Part shown: one piece after another, positions 6,253-9,962 of the stretch
Numbering within the stretch: position 1 is the stretch's first letter
How the letters are laid out: every line of letters starts with the position of its first letter
NCBI GenBank assembly: GCA_902806015.1
Contig: CADCUZ010000084.1
Location: 1 to 9,962, forward strand
Reading direction: 5' to 3'
From: an uncultured Rubrobacteraceae bacterium
GTDB taxonomy: Bacteria; Actinomycetota; Rubrobacteria; Rubrobacterales; Rubrobacteraceae
DNA length: 9,962 nucleotides
The notes under the pieces: model-generated
Told to the model about the DNA's origin: nothing
The model's input: only the letters and a program-made list of their open reading frames with translations
Databases searched by the model: none
Position numbers and translations under genes: made by a program

Positions 6253-6367
6253 ATGGCTCGTTCGAGTGCTCCGATGGGCCGGGGTGCCCGGTGAAGAGAT
6301 GGCGGGGGTATCGTGGCGTCGTTCGCGGTTGGGGGCTTCGGTGGTCCATAAGAAGAGCGGATCTTGA
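6253..6367 (+). other. Two possible tiny leader ORFs upstream of the CDF gene (6253-6294 and 6299-6367)
   Basis: The first is a 13-residue ATG frame (reads MARSSAPMGRGAR) ending at TGA 6292-6294, with GGTAGG 3 nt upstream. The second is a 22-residue ATG frame starting 4 nt later; its TGA stop (6365-6367) overlaps the TTG start of the CDF gene by the four bases TTGA. The second could couple translation of the transporter to its own. Frames this short occur by chance in GC-rich DNA, and no homology is known to me, so this is inference from layout. Confidence 0.25.
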
Positions 6368-7296
6368 CGGGGATCGGGAGGTCCCCCCGGTTCTACGCGG
6401 TGCTGTCCATCGCCGCGGCGGTGGCTACCATCGGGCTGAAGTTCGCGGCCTACCTGTTGACGGGGTCCGTCGGGTTGTTCTCCGACGCGGCGGAGTCGGT
6501 GGTGAACCTGGTGGCGGCGGTCACGGCGCTGTGGGCGCTGACACTCGCGGCCCGTCCGCCGGACGAGGAGCACGCCTTCGGGCACAACAAGGCCGAGTAC
6601 TTCTCCAGCGGGCTCGAGAGCGCGCTCATAATCATCGCGGCCGGCTGGATCGCCGCCACCGCGGTGCCGAGGCTGTTAGAGCCTCAGCCGTTGCAGAACA
6701 TCGGGATCGGGCTGGGCGTCACGCTCGTCGCGGCGGCGGTCAACGGCGGGGCCGCCCTCGCCATCCTGCGCGCCGGACGCCGCCTGCGCTCCATAACCCT
6801 CGAAGCCGACGCCCGGCATCTGCTAACGGACGTGTGGACCTCGATCGGTGTCGTCGCCGGCATCGTACTCGTGGGGATCACGGGCTGGCTCGCCCTCGAC
6901 CCGCTAATAGCCCTCGTCGTCGCCGCCAACATCGTCTGGACCGGCGTCCGGCTCCTGCGGGACACCGCCCAGGGGCTGTTGGACATGGCGTTACCACCCG
7001 AAGATCAGGCCAAGATCTCCAAGATCCTCGCCCGCCACGAGGAGAGGGGCATCCGTTTCCACGCCGTCCGCACCCGCTCGGCCGGCCAGCGCCGCTTCGT
7101 CTCCATGCACGTGCTCGTGCCGGGCGGGTGGACGGTGAAGCGGGGCCACGACCTCGCCGAGGAGATAGAGAACGACATCGCCCGCGACCTCCCCCAGAGT
7201 ACGTTCTTCGTCCACGTGGAGCCCGCCGAAGACCCCACCTCCTTCGCGGACCAGGCCCTCGACCGCGAACGCTCGGACCGAGAGGCCGGAACGTAA
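6364..7296 (+). CDS. Cation diffusion facilitator (CDF) family metal efflux transporter
   Basis: A 310-residue inner-membrane antiporter that exports divalent metal cations in exchange for protons. About six hydrophobic helices span residues 10-205, followed by a C-terminal cytoplasmic domain (about 210-295). Seen: SDAAESVVN in helix 2 (40-48), [15 protein letters not shown] between helices 2 and 3 (68-82), and [12 protein letters not shown] in helix 5 (149-160). His152 and Asp156 match the HxxxD half of the transport site. The helix 2 half has Glu44 and Asn48 where zinc-type members usually carry His or Asp and Asp, so the metal cannot be named. The TTG at 6364 is the first possible start after an in-frame TAA (6349-6351), with AAGAAGAG 6 nt upstream. 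It converges on nrdJ. Confidence 0.92.
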   Translation: MTGIGRSPRFYAVLSIAAAVATIGLKFAAYLLTGSVGLFSDAAESVVNLVAAVTALWALTLAARPPDEEHAFGHNKAEYFSSGLESALIIIAAGWIAATAVPRLLEPQPLQNIGIGLGVTLVAAAVNGGAALAILRAGRRLRSITLEADARHLLTDVWTSIGVVAGIVLVGITGWLALDPLIALVVAANIVWTGVRLLRDTAQGLLDMALPPEDQAKISKILARHEERGIRFHAVRTRSAGQRRFVSMHVLVPGGWTVKRGHDLAEEIENDIARDLPQSTFFVHVEPAEDPTSFADQALDRERSDREAGT

Positions 7297-7329
7297 AAAG
7301 AGGGACGGACGGGCTAGGTCCGCCCCTCT
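7294..7329 (-). terminator. Intrinsic terminator of the nrdJ transcript
   Basis: On the minus strand, arms at 7329-7318 and 7310-7299 form a 12-bp stem with one mismatch around a 7-nt loop, followed by a run of five T (7299-7295) whose first base is also the last base of the stem. It lies 22 bp past the nrdJ stop. The T-run overlaps the TAA stop of the convergent CDF gene (7294-7296). Read on the plus strand the same hairpin has no T-run after it, so it should be efficient mainly for nrdJ. Confidence 0.8.
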
Positions 7330-7351
7330 CGGGCCGCTTGCGTCAGGTTCT

Positions 7352-9673
7352 CTAGCTACACTTGGAGTAGCCGCAAGAGTGGCAGACGACGCAGCCCTCC
7401 TGGCGGGTCAGGCCGCTGGCGCAGTCCGGGCAGGCCCCGATGATGGGAAGCTCGCGGGTGTCGGGCATGCTGCCCTCGATCAGGTAGTGCTCGGACATAG
7501 CCTTCGCCACGCCGTCGGGTACGGAGAGGGTCGCGTTCGGGCCGACGCCGGCCGGGTGGCCGTCCTGGATGCCGCGGAGCTGGTGGACCAGCTCCGCGGG
7601 CGTGGCGCCGTGGGTCATGGCCAGCGAGATCATGCGCCCTAAAGCGTCCGAGAAGGCAGCCGCCGTGCCGCCGGGCTTGCCCAGGATCACGAAGCACTCC
7701 CTGGGGCCGAACTCGTCGTCGTTCATCGTGACGTAGAGCGGGCCGTGGCCGGTCTGGATCTTCTTGGTGACCCCCGCGAGCGTCCGCGGCCTGCCGTTTC
7801 TCGCCTCGGCCAGCGAGTTGAACCGCGGCTTCCCGCCTTGCGTCGCCGATGGCGGCGTGACCGCGGGAGAGGTCGGCGCCTTCGGAGAGGCGGGCGTCAT
7901 GGTTGGGCTCTCGCCAGCTGTGCTGGCCCCGGTCTTACCCGTAGAGAGGACCTGGGCATCGCGCGAGCCGTCGCGGTAGACGGCGATGCCCTTGCAGCCG
8001 GTGGCGAACGCCTGCATGTAAGCGTCCTCGACGTCCTCGACCGAGGCGCCGTTCGGGAGGTTGATGGTCTTGCTGATCCCCATCGAGGTGTACTTCTGGA
8101 ACGCCGCCTGCATCCTGACGTGCCACTCCGAGCTTATGTCGTGGGAGGTTACCCACACGCTCCTGAGGTCGGCCGGCACCTCTTCGACGTCGCGCACGGA
8201 GCCGTGCTCGGCAACCTTCTTCATCAGGTCCTCCGAGTAGAAGCCCCTGTCTTTCGCGAGCTTCACAAACTCGGGGTTGACGTCGGGCATCTCCATGTCG
8301 GCCTGGCGGCGCATGAAGGCGACGGCAAAGAGGGGCTCGATGCCCCCCGAGCAGCCGGCGATCATGGAGATGGTGCCGGTCGGGGCGATGGTGGTGACGG
8401 TCGCGTTGCGGACCCTGTCGCCGCGCAGCTCGTGGCGCGAGCCCTCGAAGTTCGGCATCACGCCGCGTTCCTCGGCGAGATTGCGGCTCTCCTCCCACGC
8501 CTCGTCGTCCACGAACTTCATCACCTTCTCGGCGAAGGCGAGGCCCTCGTCGGAGTCGTAGGTGATGCCGAGCTTTATCAGGAGGTCTGCGAAGCCCATC
8601 ACGCCCAGGCCGATGCGGCGGTTGCCCCGGCTCATCTTGTCTATCTCGTGCAGCGGGTAGTTGTTCTGCTCGATCACGTTGTCCAGAAAGCGGATCGCGG
8701 TGTGGATCGTCTCGCGCAGATCGTCCCAGTCGACGTCCCCGGTCTCCTCCCGGTAGAACTTCTCCAGGTTGATCGACCCCAGGTTGCACGAGTCGTACGG
8801 CGGCAGGTGCGCCTCCGAGCACGGGTTCGTGGACTCTATCGGGAATTGCGGCGTCGGGTTGGCCCCGTTGATCTTGTCTATAAAGACGACGCCAGGCTCC
8901 CCGTTGAGCCACGCCCCCTCGACGATCTTGCGGAAGAGGTCCTTCGCCCTGACGGTCTTCATGACCTCGCCGTCGCGGGGGTTCTTGAGCTCGAAGTCCC
9001 TGTCGGCCTCGACGGCCTCCATAAAGTCGTCAGTGATGGCGACCGAGATGTTGAAATTGTTGATCTGGTCGTTCTCGCGCTTGCACCCGATAAACTCCTC
9101 CACGTCAGGGTGGTCCACCCTGAGGATGCCCATGTTCGCCCCACGTCGGGTGCCGCCCTGCTTGATCTTATCCGTCGAGGCGTCGTAGATGGCCATGAAA
9201 GAGACGGGCCCGCTTGAGACGCCCATCGTGCTCTGCACCAGGTCGTTCTTGGGACGCAGCCTGGAGAACCCGAAGCCAGTGCCACCACCGCTCTTGTGGA
9301 TGATGGCCTGGTGCTTGAGGGTGTCATAGATGCCGTCTATGGAGTCCTCGACCGGCAGCACGAAGCACGCCGAGAGCTGCTGCAGCTCTCGGCCGGCGTT
9401 CATCAAGGTCGGCGAGTTCGGCATGAACTTCTTGGTTAGCATGATCCCGAGGAACCTCTCTTTGGATTCCTCGTAGAGCCTCTGGGCCTCCTCGCCCTCC
9501 TTAAACCGGAACTCGCCCTCGGCGATATTCCCCGCCACGCGCAGGAACATGTCGATGGGCTCCTCAATAGCCTCGCCGCGCTCGTTTTTCTTGAGGTAGC
9601 GCTTCTTAAGAACGGCGACCGCGTTCTCGGTGAGATCTATGCTTGCCGCCAACCTGTTACGATTTACCTCCAT
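7352..9673 (-). CDS. nrdJ: Adenosylcobalamin-dependent (class II) ribonucleoside-diphosphate reductase
   Basis: Reduces ribonucleotides to deoxyribonucleotides using a thiyl radical made from coenzyme B12, without needing oxygen. 773 residues from the preferred start. Seen: LSACFVLP with C103 of the redox pair; NPCSE with N283, C285 (radical site) and E287; YDSCNLGSINL with C296 (second redox Cys); and PTGTISMIAGCSGGIEP at about 431-447. A Pro/Thr/Ser-rich linker (about 576-615) leads to an extra domain (about 615-735) and a C-terminal Cys cluster (C748, C751, C761, C764, C767, C772), thought in the family to re-reduce the active site. No N-terminal ATP-cone is present. ATGs occur at 9679 and 9673. 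GGGAGG directly abuts the first but lies 6 nt before the second, so 9673 is chosen. nrdR lies upstream on the same strand, and an intrinsic terminator follows. Confidence 0.97.
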   Translation of the reverse strand: MEVNRNRLAASIDLTENAVAVLKKRYLKKNERGEAIEEPIDMFLRVAGNIAEGEFRFKEGEEAQRLYEESKERFLGIMLTKKFMPNSPTLMNAGRELQQLSACFVLPVEDSIDGIYDTLKHQAIIHKSGGGTGFGFSRLRPKNDLVQSTMGVSSGPVSFMAIYDASTDKIKQGGTRRGANMGILRVDHPDVEEFIGCKRENDQINNFNISVAITDDFMEAVEADRDFELKNPRDGEVMKTVRAKDLFRKIVEGAWLNGEPGVVFIDKINGANPTPQFPIESTNPCSEAHLPPYDSCNLGSINLEKFYREETGDVDWDDLRETIHTAIRFLDNVIEQNNYPLHEIDKMSRGNRRIGLGVMGFADLLIKLGITYDSDEGLAFAEKVMKFVDDEAWEESRNLAEERGVMPNFEGSRHELRGDRVRNATVTTIAPTGTISMIAGCSGGIEPLFAVAFMRRQADMEMPDVNPEFVKLAKDRGFYSEDLMKKVAEHGSVRDVEEVPADLRSVWVTSHDISSEWHVRMQAAFQKYTSMGISKTINLPNGASVEDVEDAYMQAFATGCKGIAVYRDGSRDAQVLSTGKTGASTAGESPTMTPASPKAPTSPAVTPPSATQGGKPRFNSLAEARNGRPRTLAGVTKKIQTGHGPLYVTMNDDEFGPRECFVILGKPGGTAAAFSDALGRMISLAMTHGATPAELVHQLRGIQDGHPAGVGPNATLSVPDGVAKAMSEHYLIEGSMPDTRELPIIGACPDCASGLTRQEGCVVCHSCGYSKCS

Positions 9674-9727
9674 ACTCATCCTCCCAATTCTACCGCTTGC
9701 TCTTCTCTTTCCATCGCCAGATTCGTT

Positions 9728-9755
9728 CGGCGGGCCGTCCCCAGAGGGTCCGCCG
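9728..9755. repeat. GC-rich inverted repeat in the nrdR-nrdJ spacer
   Basis: CGGCGG (9728-9733) and CCGCCG (9750-9755) form a stem, partly extended inward by CC/GG (9735-9736 with 9747-9748). The nrdR-nrdJ spacer is 101 bp (9674-9774). No T-run follows, so it is not a standard terminator; it could reduce read-through or stabilise an mRNA end. I see no clear promoter, B12 riboswitch or NrdR-box pair in the spacer, so nrdJ is probably transcribed from upstream of nrdR. Confidence 0.35.
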
Positions 9756-9774
9756 GAGCCTTGCTATCTACTAA

Positions 9775-9962
9775 CTACCTGCCGTTGCCGATCCCCGATG
9801 CGGTCAAGCGCACGAGCTCGGTGCGGAACTGGTCCACGTCGGTGTACTGCCGGTAGACGGAGGCGAAGCGCAGGTAGGCAACCATGTCCAACCGCCTGAG
9901 CCTGACCAGCACCATGTCCCCGAGCCGCCGCGACGTCACCTCGTGCCGCCGCCTCTCCCTGA
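9775..9962 (-). CDS. nrdR: Transcriptional repressor NrdR, C-terminal part (N-terminus outside window)
   Basis: The final 61 residues of NrdR are visible, of a family length of about 150. NrdR binds NrdR boxes upstream of ribonucleotide reductase genes and senses ATP/dATP through an ATP-cone domain. The visible part is the end of that ATP-cone: [10 protein letters not shown] followed by [17 protein letters not shown], and [12 protein letters not shown] near the end. The core [11 protein letters not shown] is the most recognisable NrdR motif. The N-terminal zinc ribbon and most of the ATP-cone lie beyond 9962. It sits 101 bp upstream of nrdJ on the same strand, the order expected of an nrdR-nrdJ operon in actinobacteria. 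The tail after the motif is short (TASGIGNGR), with stop TAG at 9777-9775. Confidence 0.95.
   Translation of the reverse strand, partial: RERRRHEVTSRRLGDMVLVRLRRLDMVAYLRFASVYRQYTDVDQFRTELVRLTASGIGNGR

Noticed and set aside
6074..6349. 91-codon minus-strand frame in the spacer before the CDF gene
   Set aside because: Pro/Arg/Thr-rich, without a domain or ribosome binding site; likely chance.
5928..6363. SRP 4.5S RNA (ffs) next to the tRNA-Ser
   Set aside because: ffs often neighbours tRNA-Ser in actinobacteria, but I could not find the conserved GGAAG...GCAG tip on either strand.
7745..9217. 490-codon plus-strand open frame opposite nrdJ
   Set aside because: It is antisense to the conserved NrdJ catalytic core. 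Its repetitive Val/Leu/Arg/Asp composition and lack of a Shine-Dalgarno or known domain mark it as a shadow.
9674..9774. B12 riboswitch or NrdR-box pair directly upstream of nrdJ
   Set aside because: The spacer is only 101 bp, too short for a full cobalamin riboswitch, and I see neither a B12-box core nor paired NrdR boxes; control is more likely upstream of nrdR, outside the window.
1..9962. CRISPR array, insertion sequence or prophage
   Set aside because: No regularly spaced repeat array, transposase, integrase or phage protein seen on either strand.

Overview
The window is a high-GC bacterial chromosome segment of housekeeping type. Starts are often TTG or GTG with purine-rich Shine-Dalgarno sequences. 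The nrdR-nrdJ order, an actinobacterial-type class II fumarase and a DUF1802 protein point to a high-GC Actinobacteriota member. A deep-branching lineage such as Rubrobacter is my best guess, but this rests on protein style only and no search was run. I see no transposase, integrase, phage gene or CRISPR array.

Layout. Positions 1-1392 (minus) hold fumC, cut at its C-terminus by the window edge. A short divergent promoter region with strong dyad symmetry separates it from a plus-strand cluster: a DUF1802 protein (1478-2062) and two tandem paralogous membrane-anchored TPR proteins (2073-2675 and 2672-3283). The three are tightly spaced and look like one operon. It converges on a minus-strand pair: a GT87/DUF2029-type polyprenol-dependent glycosyltransferase (4364-5623) followed 44 bp downstream by a DUF2231-Rieske fusion protein (3420-4319). 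Upstream of these lies a minus-strand tRNA-Ser(CGA) (5838-5927) with its own recognisable promoter. A gene-poor stretch of about 430 bp follows. Next is a plus-strand cation diffusion facilitator (6364-7296), possibly preceded by two tiny leader ORFs. It converges on the nrdR-nrdJ pair (minus): adenosylcobalamin-dependent class II ribonucleotide reductase (7352-9673) and the C-terminal 61 residues of the repressor NrdR (9775-9962, cut by the window edge). A hairpin plus T-run terminator for nrdJ lies between the convergent genes and touches the CDF stop codon.

Functional links. NrdR is the dedicated repressor of ribonucleotide reductase genes, so the right end is a regulator-target pair for dNTP supply. 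FumC is a TCA-cycle enzyme. The DUF1802/TPR cluster has no assigned pathway. The GT87 and Rieske pair may work at the membrane, but their relation is unknown. Most of the window is ordinary. The items most worth a second look are the duplicated TPR membrane genes beside DUF1802, the dyad-symmetric fumC/DUF1802 promoter region, the start-stop coupled leader ORF of the CDF gene, and a short PEP-CTERM-like peptide just downstream of the tRNA.
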